From Selaginella moellendorffii (taxonomy: Eukaryota > Streptophyta > Lycopodiopsida > Selaginellales > Selaginellaceae): a stretch of DNA of 64,000 bases. Positions 11,935 through 26,089 of this stretch are shown here, piece by piece. Both the position numbers and the translations under genes were made by a program. The stretch's first letter is position 1. The number at the start of each line of letters is the position of its first letter. Location: positions 496,001 to 560,000 of the forward strand of contig NW_003314330.1 of NCBI RefSeq assembly GCF_000143415.4, read 5' to 3'. The notes under the pieces were generated by a model. The model did no database searches and was not told where the DNA came from. It saw only the letters and a program-made list of their open reading frames with translations.

Positions 11935-12090
11935 TATATGAATGAATGAATTAAACAATGTATAAATGAAGGCAGCAAATTTAGTCCAATATACAGCCAA
12001 ACGAAATGAATGAATGAATGAATTGTCTCTAAAAATTCCTACAAAAAAATTCTACACAAAACAATCAACCGGTAGATCCAGTCGTCCAGA

Positions 12091-12471
12091 TCAAGGAATC
12101 CCAAAGAGAACCAGCACTCCAGCGAGCATCAGCCACACAAGATGGACGAGAAGCAAAGCCTGCCCGGCCATGGCGCCCTTTCCCAAACCTCCTCCATTTC
12201 CAGGGCTACAGTAGCCGGTGTGCGAGATCTCCACGCCGTCGCAAGCGGCATCGCGAGAGCCACACCAATACGTCACGCCGTTCGCCCCACACACTGGATC
12301 CGCGCGCAGGCAGCTCACCGGGCACTCGATCTTGGCGGCATCTCCCCCGTCTAGAACCCTAGAACCTGAATCGATGATCGACAAGCGCTGGTCGTCCTGA
12401 TCGCCGGAGACGAGCGCCAGAAATGCAAGGAGCTGGAGCGCCCACAAGAGCGAATTCTTCTTCCTTCCCAT
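12091..12471 (-). CDS. Kazal-type serine protease inhibitor-like secreted protein
   Basis: Single exon, 126 residues from the ATG at 12471 (chosen because it starts directly before a signal peptide, MGRKKNSLLWALQLLAFLALVSG). The central domain CPVSCLRADPVCGANGVTYWCG...C...C has the cysteine spacing and the VCG.NGVTYWC signature of the Kazal-like proteins found in land plants. The C-terminal 25 residues are hydrophobic (GQALLLVHLVWLMLAGVLVLFG), so the mature protein may be anchored, possibly through GPI. In plants these proteins are extracellular and mostly uncharacterised; inhibitory activity is inferred from the domain only. It lies 3' to 3' beside no other gene; its downstream neighbour is the AT-rich desert. 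Confidence 0.82.
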   Translation of the reverse strand: MGRKKNSLLWALQLLAFLALVSGDQDDQRLSIIDSGSRVLDGGDAAKIECPVSCLRADPVCGANGVTYWCGSRDAACDGVEISHTGYCSPGNGGGLGKGAMAGQALLLVHLVWLMLAGVLVLFGIP

Positions 12472-12637
12472 CGATTCATACCCTAACACGCGTTCTTTCT
12501 TTCGCAACGTTTATTTGTAAGAACGGAGGTTATTAACAATGCATATCCCAGAGAATCAACTTGTACTTAAATCAAAAGAAACACATCAAAAATTCATTTT
12601 AAAGGCCAAAAAAGAAGGAAAAAAATCTCGCTCACGC

Positions 12638-15130
<2,493 letters not shown>

Positions 15131-15647
15131 TGAGCGCCGGCGTGGGAGGAGCAGCCGATCGCAGGGATCAAAACGGCGCCAGCTCCCAGGCGATGAACCC
15201 TAAGGGCTACCTTTGTGTTGGAAAACCCTAAACGAAGGCAGAGCGCCGCGTTGCCCTTTGGCGGCGCGGGCAAACTAAAACCAGCATTAAAATTTACTAA
15301 ATTTTTTTAACCCTAAGACAAGAGACACGACGTTCCCGGTGGAATTTTTGGTTCGATTCGGCCGACGGAAACTTTGGCTAAGAGAGATCGAACTCTCGAC
15401 GATCATTATTAGGGCTACTTTTCAAACATTCCCGCCAAGCAGGCGACACGTGGTGGACATCCGACGGTGTTGCTCACGGGCACTCCCGGCCGTTGATAAC
15501 CGGGGATTGTGTGAGCTACTTGGCGGGATCGCGACCGCGAGTTTGAAGCACTCATGGAAAAAGAGCGGGCTACCAGGTTTATACATGGGCGAGAGGGAAC
15601 AAGTTTTCTAGGGTTGGCGCCTCTAGGCTTGATCTATCGGGGGTGGG
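15131..15647. promoter_or_regulatory. shared divergent promoter of PABP and cyclin genes, with telo-box motifs
   Basis: The region between the two divergent genes holds AAACCCTA at 15223-15230, AACCCTAA at 15196-15203 and 15309-15316, and CTAGGGTT at 15608-15615. These match the plant telo-box, common in promoters and leaders of translation and cell-cycle genes. Coordinated expression of the two genes is inferred. Confidence 0.5.
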
Positions 15648-17192
15648 ATGGCAGAGAATGCGCAGCGGATGCTCACTCGCGCCGCTGCTAGGAAGTCGCA
15701 AGCTGAATCCAAGCGCGCCGCCGTCTCCTCCGATGCCGTTCCTCCAGCGAAGAAGCGTCGGCCGCTAGGGATCTTGCCAAACAGCGCTCCAGGCGTCTCT
15801 GCGAAATCCCGGAGCGCGGTTGCCGGGAAGAAAAAAGCCGCCTCAAATGCTCCGGAGGAAGGTACGTCTTTTGGGCTTGCTTGTATCGACCCTTTGCTTA
15901 GATCGATGGCTCATGGAAAAGTTTTTCTCCACAGTCGTGCTCAAGGGCGTGAAAGACATCGACGATTCACATGACAATCCTCAAATGTGTAGCGTGTATG
16001 CTCCGGATATCTTCGACTACATTCGCAGGAGTGAGGTCAGTGTGCCATTCATCTCTCGGAGCTTTTTCTTTCTGTTCTTACGTTCTATACAGGTCAGACA
16101 AAGATATAATCCAGACTACATGCAAGTGATCCAGACTGACATCAACGCTAATATGCGAGCGATCCTTGTAGACTGGCTAGTTGAGGTGAGAAGTTCTTTT
16201 CTTTCCGCGAGGTAACATAGTCTATGATTGTACAGGTAGCGGAGGAATACAAACTCGTCCCAGATACGCTCTATCTCACAGTTTCTTACGTCGATCAATA
16301 CCTGTCGGCAAATCATGTCACCCGTCAAACGCTGCAATTGCTTGGAGTTTCCTGTATGCTAATAGCCTCGTAAGTTCGTCGCAACGCAATGTGAAAGCTT
16401 ATTCTCTAACGTGGTTTTTCCAGCAAGTATGAGGAGATCTGTGCACCGCAAGTAGAAGATTTTTGCTACATCACGGACAATACCTACACGAGAGAGGAAG
16501 TGTTAGACATGGAAAGGAAAGTCTTGCGGCATCTGCGTTTTGACCTCGCTGTCCCTACGACAAAAACTTTTTTAAGGTGCGCGCGATATTGGCAAGCGTT
16601 TGATGAGGTTTATATTGGTCTTGTTTTTCAGGAGATTTATCAGAGCTGCTCAAAGTTCTTACCAGGTCGGAATCTCTAGTCTATAATCGCTGTTCGAGTT
16701 CTTCTGACGGAGATTTGTCCATGTTTCAGGTCCCGTCACTGCAACTGGAATTCTTGGGGAACTACCTGGCAGAACTTACGCTGTTGGAATATAACTTTCT
16801 GAAATTTTCTTCTTCACTTGTAGCGGCGTCAATTGTTTTTCTGGCCAGGATCACGATAGACTCTTCTGCAAGGCCTTGGGTATGCAATCCTGTATCGCTG
16901 TATGCATCACTGACTTGTTTCTGTTCAGAGCACTACATTGCAGCATTACAGTGGATATCGACCGTCACAACTTGAGGCGTGCGTTCTGGCAATTCACGGC
17001 CTCCAAACAAAGAGTAGTACACTACCTGGCGTTCGGGAAAAGTACAAGCAGCACAAGGTATAATCGATTCTGTGCAGTGCAATTCAATCGCTTGACATTC
17101 CTGAACGCTTGCAGTTCAAGTGCGTGGCTACTCTACAGCCGCCTCCCGTGCTGTTCTTCCAATACTTCGACGATAGCACGCTAGAGAGCTAG
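15648..17192 (+). CDS. A-type cyclin (CYCA3-like)
   Basis: Nine exons: 15648-15861, 15935-16035, 16093-16185, 16236-16369, 16424-16576, 16632-16665, 16730-16879, 16929-17057, 17115-17192. All joins keep frame and give 361 residues. The N-terminus is basic and has a destruction box RRPLGILPN (residues 37-45). The cyclin box contains [18 protein letters not shown], whose LVEV.EEY form marks A-type rather than B-type cyclins, then [21 protein letters not shown] and the second fold [23 protein letters not shown]. It would bind a cyclin-dependent kinase in S/G2 and be destroyed through the anaphase-promoting complex. The short length fits CYCA3. Confidence 0.93.
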
Positions 17193-17489
17193 CTATATGT
17201 GACCGGACTGTCACTACTTCGTCGACTGTGGGCTTAGAAGGCGAGCCGAGCGGCATATTTAACTTCTACTTGCGAGCTGGAGAAACTTTCTGCCAGTTTC
17301 CGCTGAAACTAATCATCGCGTTGCGCGATAAATGCTGTAAATTCGTTTTTTGGAAGGCTGCTCCAGCGAGCCTCTGGAATCAACTTTCATATAGCTATGT
17401 TTTTTCCAGCAACTTTTGATAGATGCAGAGAAACAAGACAGGCTCACTCACTCACCAATTTTGAGCTTTCTGGGCTCACTCTTAAGCAG

Positions 17490-17849
17490 CTATCCCTTTA
17501 TTGGTGAGCCACAGGAAGGACAATACCTGAAGCTTGGGCTCAAGGGAGTGGAGCAAGACCAGCATTTGAGTGGGGCTTTGCTTTCTTCCATGAACTTAGA
17601 ACTTAGATCAGCTCCAGGTGAGCGCGGCTGGATCGTTGCTACATCTGCAGGAACTAGGAGGCCACAATCATTACAGGAAATTCCAGGCCCTTTGGCCGGC
17701 CACCTCCACACGGGCACAAAGAACGCCTTCAACACCTTGTCATAATCCACTAGGTCTGCAGGCCCTCCACAACGAAGACACCGTGCGGCATTTCTTTCAA
17801 GTACCTTTCGGACCTCGGCTGAGACTCCACCCAGGAAGAAGAAGAACAT
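17490..17849 (-). CDS. small zinc-ribbon protein, plant conserved, function unknown
   Basis: Single exon, 119 residues, ATG at 17849. The N-terminus MFFFFLGGVSAEVRKVL is characteristic of a conserved plant family with a zinc-ribbon domain. Two zinc-binding sets are visible: CLRCGG ... CNDCG in the middle, and CWSCSTPL ... YCPSCGSPI at the C-terminus. The motif VLKAFFVPVWRWPAKGP lies between the first two pairs. No biochemical function is established for the family as far as I know. It is convergent with the cyclin gene, about 300 bp between stop codons. Confidence 0.85.
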   Translation of the reverse strand: MFFFFLGGVSAEVRKVLERNAARCLRCGGPADLVDYDKVLKAFFVPVWRWPAKGPGISCNDCGLLVPADVATIQPRSPGADLSSKFMEESKAPLKCWSCSTPLSPSFRYCPSCGSPIKG

Positions 17850-18263
17850 GACAAAGAGTTAACCAAAACCCCAGTATGTGAATCTGTGTAAAGTTTTTGG
17901 CCTTCTTCATGAGGTGGCAGTGGAGTTTCATTTTGATTGCATTGCATTTATGGGAGTGTTATTGAAGTTGTCAATGTCCTTTTTCATCTAGTTTGTAGAT
18001 TGTGCAAAATTGTGGGTTGTTAATTCGTGCAGATGTCGTAACAATCTACCTCATCTCATTTTAAGATCATGGAAAAAATTAAAGCTCCACTCGAATGCTA
18101 GTTTTGCTCATCTCCCTTGATAGTAAAGTTTCAGATATTGTCTTTTAAGAATAGAGTCCATAATATGTCCCATCGCAACGAGTACGTATCTGCAAGTAAG
18201 TTCAAGCGGTGGAATTCCAAGTTTTGTGTAACGTTTTGCTCAAATGGTATTTTTTTCACAACT

Positions 18264-19543
18264 TCACACAGATGGGACTTGCAAAGTTTCCTCCACTCGA
18301 ACTGGATCTCCAACACGAACTAACTCGTTCTTCATCATCACGGACTCCACGCAAACAGCGTTTTGGCCGAAGAAAACCTGCACTTGTAAACAAAGGTCAG
18401 GCAAGTTATGTTAACGTTTTAAAGAACTTACCTTGTTTTTCACAGATTGAACAGCGCATAGCATCTCTCCCTTGCGGAACTCCATGAGTGTCAAGGTCGG
18501 CTCGGCTCCCATCTCGGTTGTCTCTTGGTTGATTGTAGGTATCTACAAGTAAGTTCAAACAGTGGGAATTCCAAGTTTTCTAAGCTCAGGCGAACCTTGC
18601 ATCTGGCACAAAGCTTGACTCCATGAAAGGTCAGGTTTTTGATCTTAAACGTCCGCCAGGTATCCTCTGCGAAGGGCTCGCAGCCTTGGACGATTATACT
18701 GCACCGAGGTAAATGCAAACAAAACCAGACAGCAAAATCTTCTTACTTTGGCCTGAACCGATTCATTGGAAGTTGATTCCGCAAGCGCTTGTTCACAGCG
18801 TCAAGAGAAGCCTGCGGAAGATCAAAGAGAGAACTTTAACGATAGAGACGAACCTGGGAAGCAACGAGAAATGGAAAACCATCGGTGAAGGAGGCTTTGT
18901 ATCCGTCAGCATACTCGGTATCAGTCGGTCGCTCCATCGCAGCTATCACCACGTACTTGTCTGCGTTTAAATTTCTGTCAAACATTTCTTACCAGGATCT
19001 AGACGCACAAGGTGGCAAGTTCTTCCAAGATAAGCGGAGAACCACTTGTGTGCTGCTGTTCCTTCGTCCAGTGCTCCGCCAGACCACTCCCACACCGAAG
19101 CATGGACTTTCTCTTTGCTGCCAAACAAAGGGACTTGAAGCGTGGTCTCCATTCCCGGGGCTTGGAATGCTACGAAGAAGAAAGAGTAAGTTCTTTCTTT
19201 CTTGTGCTTCTTCTGCTTACACACTGAAGAATTCGCTGGTAGAGACTGTAGAGGAGCAGTGAAAAGCTCGGGAGGCATAATTGGCTGGATCAAAGCAAGC
19301 TTTGGCTCCACTCTTTGGGTGAGCATCCTTCCTCTGTCATTGACAACAAGCCAGTGCCTATCCCATCGAAATCCTGTTCTTCAAGGATAAGTTTTCTTCG
19401 TTTTTTCGCAGGCAATGCGAGCTCTAAGAAATTCATTCAATCTTACCAGTCGGGCAGATCGCGGCGGCGTCAATCTCGATCCCTTTGCACGACTTGACTG
19501 GGTAGACAAAGAGCGACTTGACGACCATGGGCGAGTCCTCCAT
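18264..19543 (-). CDS. MOSC-domain protein, mARC-like molybdenum enzyme
   Basis: Eight exons on the minus strand: 19543-19447, 19373-19221, 19169-18993, 18960-18854, 18811-18747, 18698-18596, 18542-18432, 18377-18264; 308 residues in one frame. The N-terminal beta-barrel reads SLFVYPVKSCKGIEI and RWDRHWLVVNDRGRMLTQR. The MOSC part has RPTDTEY.DGY...FTDGFPFLVASQ, MNRFRPNIIVQG and FHGVKLCARCKIPTI, where the cysteine of RCK is the expected molybdenum ligand. Plant and animal relatives reduce N-hydroxylated compounds with cytochrome b5 and its reductase, usually at mitochondrial membranes. Targeting is not evident from the short N-terminus. It is divergent from the ENOD93-like gene, with 104 bp between start codons. 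Confidence 0.88.
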
Positions 19544-19647
19544 AGCCACCGCTAGAGAAGCTTCTATCGAAGGTTCGATCCAAACTCTATTATCTGGTGT
19601 CGTTTAAATGGGCGAGAGGGCTCTAGGGCTTTGCAGAGGAGACGACA

Positions 19648-19932
19648 ATGGCGGAGGATCAAGCGCAAGCGCGAGCTCGCGAGAGGATGGAGGCGACCAA
19701 CCAAGCGACGATAGCGGGCGCCAAGGGCGCGCTTCTGTCGACGGCGATCACTGCTCCAATTGTGCTCTTGTCGGCGCGGAAATTCGAGTGGGTGAGGAAG
19801 AATATCAAGCCCACCGGGCGGGCGATCCTGGTTTGCTTCCCAGCGGTGGGGACGTTCTTCGTTGTGGCGGATAAATCGATCCTTAAGAGCGCCCGCGATA
19901 CATCGCTCGCCAGGATCCAGAACAAAACCTAG
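19648..19932 (+). CDS. early nodulin 93-like small membrane protein
   Basis: Single exon, 94 residues. After a charged N-terminal region come two hydrophobic segments, GALLSTAITAPIVLLSA and AILVCFPAVGTFFVVADKSIL, separated by a basic loop (RKFEWVRKNIKPTGR). The ending ADKSILKSAR is the family signature of ENOD93. Plant members are small membrane proteins, several linked to mitochondria and respiration; the name comes from nodules but the family is general. The start ATG lies in the context gacaATGG. It shares a short promoter with the mARC-like gene. Confidence 0.82.
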   Translation: MAEDQAQARARERMEATNQATIAGAKGALLSTAITAPIVLLSARKFEWVRKNIKPTGRAILVCFPAVGTFFVVADKSILKSARDTSLARIQNKT

Positions 19933-20179
19933 ATAGAAATGAAATTGTTTTTAACCCTTTGGGTTTGAAATGCCACATTTAGGTATGGGTTTTTGGAAAA
20001 ATTCTTTCTAGCAAAATTTGAGTTTCGCACTTAGACTTTTTTTTTTTTTTTTCTGATGCAGTGCTCACACTTCAGGCACCGGGCATGGTTTGCGTTCCTT
20101 GTGTGTTGTATTTTCATGTTATGATTTAACAATGGCTTGTTTGTTTGGTGAAAAATTCTTGTGTGGTTTTCTCACGCAG

Positions 20180-20559
20180 GACCTGCCGAAACTGGTGAGT
20201 TTCGAGGCCATTTTATTATTGGATCCTAGCTTGTTTCTGCAGACCTCTCTCAGGGATGAGCTTTGTAAGTCTCTGAGGGCTCTGCCGGATCTGGATGGTT
20301 TGTTGGACTTCTATCATCAACCTTTCCCGAAACACTTGAGATTCCCTATGTTTTCAAGGTGCTGCCCAGCCGGGCGTGATGAACAGCTCTGCTATTCGTA
20401 TGCAGTTTTTTCTGCAGCATTCTCAACGGCGTGGACGCCCACGGTACAGAGCAAACATTCCATTACGCCTACGACAAGCTCGTAAAAGAACCCTTCTCTT
20501 ATGGCATTGACTGTGTTGACTTTTTATTGACTTTCATTGACTTTATGATCCGATTTTGA
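20180..20559 (+). CDS. possible exons of an unrecognised gene
   Basis: Three pieces with good splice sites keep one frame: 20180-20194, 20243-20358 and 20418-20559 (stop TGA at 20557). They would encode DLPKL, TSLRDELCKSLRALPDLDGLLDFYHQ..., then ILNGVDAHGTEQTFHYAYDKL. I see no start codon in a convincing first exon and do not recognise the protein. It may be a decayed gene or part of the 3' UTR of the ENOD93-like gene. Confidence 0.25.
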
Positions 20560-20711
20560 GCGGAGATCTCGATTGAACTCTGGCGCTCCTGAATATTTCT
20601 GGATTATTGACTTTCAATGGCACCGTTTCATTAGGGTTTACAACTCAAAAGACTTTGCATTGAATTAGTTTGACCTAAGAGTTTAATATATTTGCACCTG
20701 GAGCTGTCAGG

Positions 20712-23700
20712 ATGGATATGGCGCTGCGAGGCCTAGGCGATTCCATGGCGGCGCGTCTTGACCGTGGAAATGTAAGTATTCGTAGCTCGGGCTTGTGAAT
20801 CTGCCTGCTTGGCTCAAGAAATCTCTCTGATCGCATTGCATTGCGTGAAATTTCGGGTCTAGGTGTTACTCCCGCGGAGATGGGGGAGACCGACACTTGA
20901 TCGGAAGTGTCGAAGTGGCTGGAGTGGGAGGTGTCGAGCACAAGGGCAAAACTCTGGCGTTCCTACACAAGAAGAGGATAGAAAATCTCAGCAACGGAGG
21001 ACAGATGGGGCTCAGTATATGTTTCACGCGGAAAGTGGTGGCCAGGTCCGTGAATTTTCTTTCTTCCTTTTTTTCACGAGAACATCGTGTGATCGTGAAT
21101 TTCCACTGAAGGTCAGAGTTTCTGTCCAAGAGAACTCGTTAAAATACATGGTGAATGTTGAGGCAAACTTACCCGATATCTTTCCAGGCGAGTCTCATAT
21201 TCTTCTTCACTGGGTAACTTTTTGTTTTGTTTTGTTTTGTGTTTTTTTTTTTTTTTTCCATGAACGTCTAGACTCTGGTAACTTGACAGGGCCTCTTCAG
21301 GTCTGATTCCACTGACTGGGTACTTCTTGAGCCCAACGATGCTCCTGCGAGTACAAAATTTCTCGGTGGAAAGTAAGAAAAGTTCTCTCATATCAATTAT
21401 CTGCGTTAAACATAGATTTTATTTGATTTGTTCGCACAGGAACGAGGCAATGCAAACACCTATGCAGCAGCTCGCATCCTGTGTTCAAACTCTACAGCTC
21501 GAGCTTCCTTTAAACATGGCACCTTTTTACGTTAGCTTCGTTCTCTGCAAGCCAGCGTGCAAGGACAGCAAAGACATGTGGATCAAGTAGGCCTTTTCTC
21601 CCTGCATCGTGTTCTAACATTTCTTGCAAATTTTTTCAGAAGCAACTCCGGCTCAAACTTTTGCGTCCCTTTGGGACTGCGCACTGGACGCCCCGATCCT
21701 CTCGGCGTAACTCTAGAAGCGGATGGTTCCGCTAACTTTGCTCTGTATTCCAAAAATGCTGCAAACGTTACGCTCTGCCTCTATGGCCCGAATGACGTTG
21801 AGCCAGCGGTAAGTTCCTGTGCCTGTGTTTTCTAACCTCCTTTTTCCTGGTGTTTTAGATGGAAATTGATCTCGAGTCTGTCACACATAGAACTGGAGAC
21901 GTCTGGCACGTACAACTTCCAAGCATTGAAGGTTTTATCAGCTATGGTTACAGATGTAGAGTGAGTGGCAATCTCGTTTATCAGATCAAGTTACTAACAG
22001 GTATTCCAAACAGGGTGATGAAACCTGGGAAAATGGGAATCGTTTCCATAAGCGTCGCATTCTATTAGACCCTTACGCCAAGTTTGTTTCTCCATTCATC
22101 CCAGGCCAAGGTACTGAGCTTTTGTTCTTTTTGTCCCTGAAAATAGTGAAGTGTTATCGTGTAGAGGAACTACCATCGCCTGCTACTGCTCTAGGCTTAC
22201 TGCCAACAAATGTGCCAACGTTTGACTGGGAAGAGGAATCATCCCCTTGGTATTAGATTCCAAAACCATTGCTAGTTTCTAATGTATGAGCTTTTCAGTA
22301 TTCCCCTGGAACAAGTTGTTGCCTACAGACTGGATGTCGCAGGGTTTACAAGTCATTCCTCCTGTGGGCTGGACGAGCGATTGCGTGGTACATTTTTGGG
22401 ACTCGTTGAAAAGATATCACATTTTCAGTCTCTTGGTAAGAAGACAGGCTAAGTGTTCCTTTTGCTAATTCTGGTTGAACATGAAGGTGTTAATACGATT
22501 ATTGTACGTCCAATTTTCTCTTACGATAGATCTCAAGGTCCCTATTATCCTTTCAGGTATGAAATCTCAAACTGAAATAATTTGATTCGACTTTCCAATG
22601 CTTTTCATAGCTTTTTCTCTCCAATGGAAGACTACGGTTCTGGTAGTAGTAGCCTGGATGCAAGCATCTCCTTCAAGAAAATGGTGAAAGCGCTACACAA
22701 AAATGGCATTGAGGTGACGCTGCTCTTTGTTTTGTTTTCTCTAAAGGTTATTCTATGTAGTTGATCTTGGACGTGGTGTATACACACACTTCTGAGAAAG
22801 GAGATGAGGATCCGGAAACTGTATCCTTTCGTGGAATTGATAATCAGACTTACTACATTCTTGACAAACAAAAACGGTATGCATGTCATTTCATTCAAGG
22901 TGTTTATAGTTCCGTGTCGTTAAATGCTTAGGATTTTGCAATCAAAGTTCGGTGCTGCGAACGTTTTCAACTGTAACCATCCTGCGGTACACAAAGTGGT
23001 GAGTGTGGATTCCTTTTTGTATTACAGCTTCCTTGTTTTTCAGGTTGTGGATAGTTTACGTTATTGGGTCGAAGAATACCATGTAGACGGATTTTGTTTT
23101 GTCAATGCTCGTGATCTCACGAGAGGACCGCATGGAGAGGATCTCTCTCGGCCACTTCTTCTCGAAGCTATCACTTTTGATCCCGTCCTTGCATCTACGA
23201 AACTGATTGCGGATCCGTACTCACCATTGTCTTCTGTTCCCGAGGTAATTCATGTGTAAGTTTGTTTGTCACTCTGTTTCCTCTGTGTTTGATTCTTCCA
23301 GCCTCTCAAGTTTCCACACTGGAAACGGTGGTGCGAATGCAACATAAACTTTCAAATGGATATGACTAGTTTCTTTCGAGGTGAACAAGGAAAGCAGGGT
23401 GATCTCGCAACCAGAATTTGCGGAAGGTATGATTAATAGCTTTTCAGTAAGATTAAGAAAGTGCTTTCTTTCCAGTGCTGATATGTTTGCAGATGAGCGA
23501 GGGCCATCTTTTTCTCTAAACCACATAACGAATGCATATGGGTTCTCAACGCTATCAGATTCAACATCTAACAGGTTAGAAGAAACATGATATGCTTTCA
23601 GAGCATTGTTTTCGTTGTGTGTGTTTGAACTAACGTTCTTAGCAGCAAAACGGAGCCAAATGTCGAACTTCAGGTATTTTAGACCCCGAAAATTGATTGT

Positions 23701-24550
23701 GCCTCATTTCCTACTCCTTTGCAGCTCCACAATCTTCTTGTTACACAATTCTTGTCGCGAGGGACCCCCGTCTTAAATATGGGAGATGAATCTGGACTTT
23801 TAGACGACGGCAAGGCTATGTAAGACAGTTTGTTTTTAGAGCAGTTCTTTATCTAACACAAAATGTTAGACAATTTGACTGGCAGAAGCTAGCCTCCGCA
23901 ATGCACACAGTTAATCTTATTTCATCTCTTTCTTTATTGCGAAGTCAACACGAGAGCCTATTACAGGTTTTAACATATGGCACGCAATCTCAATATCTCA
24001 TCTGTGTTTTTACTTGTGGCAGAAGAACAAGTTCGTAAGTTCAGAAATGATCAAATGGCACGGAGCAACATATGAGGAAGAACCTCTATGGACTGATCCA
24101 AACAGGTACAGTTCGTCTATTTCGGAAAAATAACCTTGACAAATTTTCACTTGCAGTAAATTTCTCGCTGTCACTCTGAAAGACAATGATACTGGTGATC
24201 TCTGCATAGCTTTCAATGCAAGAGATGATGTCGTTGAATTGACTCTCACAGAAGAAGCAACATGGTATGCTAAGCTTGATCTTAGAATAAATCCCTCATT
24301 GTTTGTGTGTTTTGTTATTGCAGGCTTAGAATCATAGACACCACCTTACCTTACCCAGAAACTATTGTTCTTAATGGAGCAGAACTAAGGTTGCCAGTTT
24401 CTGTAGTTACTTTCTCAAAGCATCTCACATTTTGTTTTCTTCAGCTCCGAAGCCGGCACCTCCAACGCCGGTGCCTCCTACAGTGTACAGCCATTCAGTG
24501 TTGTGGTGCTACGAGCAGGAAAATGCCAAGAACTAAAAGACCAAGCTTGA
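20712..24550 (+). CDS. ISA2: isoamylase 2, non-catalytic starch debranching subunit
   Basis: I read 24 exons from 20712-20771 to 24445-24550, all joining in frame to 843 residues. An arginine-rich N-terminus (about 45 residues) fits a plastid transit peptide. Seen: an N-terminal domain (SHILLHWGLFRSD), the CBM48-like region ([29 protein letters not shown]), and a GH13 barrel. The catalytic residues are altered: region I keeps LDVVYTHT, but region II reads [10 protein letters not shown] where the nucleophile aspartate and its arginine are missing, and region III reads LIADPY without the glutamate. These losses, plus PHWKRW and [18 protein letters not shown], match plant ISA2, which has no activity itself but supports ISA1 in trimming amylopectin in plastids. 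Confidence 0.95.
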
Positions 24551-24946
24551 GTGACTAGAAAGCTATGAATGGGATTTTTGGTTTGAGGCCTTTGCGACTT
24601 TAGAATCCTTTTGACAAACCATATGATTCCAATTCACAACATTAAGCCCATACCATATCTGTTTGAATTTACAGTCCACTTGGGCCGAACTTAAGAGCAT
24701 GCCCACTTGAATCTACTTTTCTCCCTTACACACTCTCACTCATCTTCAATCTTTTGGTAGTATTTACCTGCTAGAAGTGAAGGATAGAGGATGTGAGTCT
24801 CCGCCAACTTTTTCAGAATGACACTCATACACAGACGAAGAAAAGAAAGAAGACGAGAAGTATCAAACTTTTGCAAGCTTTTAATTTAATCAATAACTTC
24901 ATAATTATAAAATACGTTGAGATGGCATATAGTTATTCCATTGCTA

Positions 24947-25480
24947 TCACTCAAATGGAGGCCAGAAGACGTTCAAATCTACGCTGTAAGTCGTGTTGGT
25001 CGTCCTTATATCAACAGGAGTACTGCTCGCGAATCCCTGTGCAAAGAGAAAATCACCAGTTCCACCAGAGATTGGAGCAACATCCTTCTTGGTGGGATCA
25101 ATCTCGGAAGAAAACGTGAGCGTTCCCTTGTATTTCCCTTCGGTGAGCCGGATTGTGAACGCCCAGCAAGTGCTAAGCCCATCCAGCTTACACACACTGC
25201 CAGTCCCACGGATTGATCCAATTACCTTGGAGTTAAAGTCCGGGGTCACGGTAACGGGGTCGTCAAACACGATCATCGTGCCGTACGGGCCGCTGACCGG
25301 CGTGATCCCGGTCCCAATGTTTGTGAGGCCCAAGATGAGGATGAAATCGGTGACGTTGAGCCGGTCTTGCCAGAAGATTTGGAATTTGTCCGAAGTATAT
25401 CCCTTGGGAACCTTGCAAGCCACAACACAAAGAGCAATGCTAAGGAGGATTACGAAAGAAATGCTTGAGATCTTTGCCAT
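24947..25480 (-). CDS. dirigent-family secreted protein
   Basis: Single exon, 177 residues with a clear signal peptide (ISFVILLSIALCVVACKVP). The remainder is a dirigent beta-barrel: FQIFWQDRLNVTDF, GTMIVFDDPVTVTPDFNSKVIGSIRG, WAFTIRLTEGKYKGTLTFSSEIDP and PISGGTGDFLFAQGFA. Dirigent proteins guide stereoselective coupling of phenoxy radicals in lignan and related synthesis in the cell wall. The substrate cannot be told from sequence. Intronless structure is usual for the family. Confidence 0.85.
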   Translation of the reverse strand: MAKISSISFVILLSIALCVVACKVPKGYTSDKFQIFWQDRLNVTDFILILGLTNIGTGITPVSGPYGTMIVFDDPVTVTPDFNSKVIGSIRGTGSVCKLDGLSTCWAFTIRLTEGKYKGTLTFSSEIDPTKKDVAPISGGTGDFLFAQGFASSTPVDIRTTNTTYSVDLNVFWPPFE

Positions 25481-25859
25481 CTCTTCCTTGTTTTTCTATG
25501 AGCCCTGGAATTTGAGAGATCAAAGCCTGGATTGGATTTCTAGCTTGGGACCTTGAGATATTAATATGCGGTAGAAATTCCTTTGACAAACATATGGTTC
25601 CAATTATCATAGGAACCAAACTATGATTCAAAGGTGGCCAGAGACATGGGACTAAAGAACAATTAGCAAGCTTCCAATCCCTTGTCAATGCTGTATTTCT
25701 CATGTAGATAAGAAGATGCCAAAAGCATATTTTCGAACGTGATATTTTTACCTTTTACCCTTGCCTCGCTGGCATCATCTGGATCGTTGGATCCCTGCGC
25801 TTTGGACATTAGGGATTGCGTTTAGTCTCTGTGGAGGGGGCGAGAGCTTCAAGCGGTCG

Positions 25860-25890
25860 GGCGCGCGCTCGCTCGCTCGCTCGCTCGGTC
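25860..25890. repeat. (GCTC)n microsatellite
   Basis: A run of gctc units (gcgcgctcgctcgctcgctcgctcgg) lies in the region upstream of the ACT-domain gene, probably in its promoter or leader. Confidence 0.7.
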
Positions 25891-26089
25891 GAGCGGATCG
25901 GCTAGTCCTAGCTCGTCAGGTTTCTCTGTTGCCGATCCGGATTCTCGGCTCTGGGGTTTGATATTCTCCTCTTTGATCGCTCCGGCACCCCACGCATTGT
26001 ACTGTTTCTTCCTTATCGTCTCCTCCTCTCTCGCGTGCTGGCTTTGGCGAGGCCGCATTTTGATTTCTCCTCTGTGCTCGCCAGGAATC

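Noticed and set aside
11940-12020. gaatgaatgaatgaat repeats as a possible regulatory array
   Set aside because: Only a few units in two places; ordinary microsatellite.
17194-17489. Short plus-strand frame at 17228-17419
   Set aside because: Lies in the 3' region between convergent genes, with no protein resemblance.
24793-25216. Plus-strand frames overlapping the dirigent gene
   Set aside because: They are shadows of the well-supported minus-strand dirigent coding sequence.
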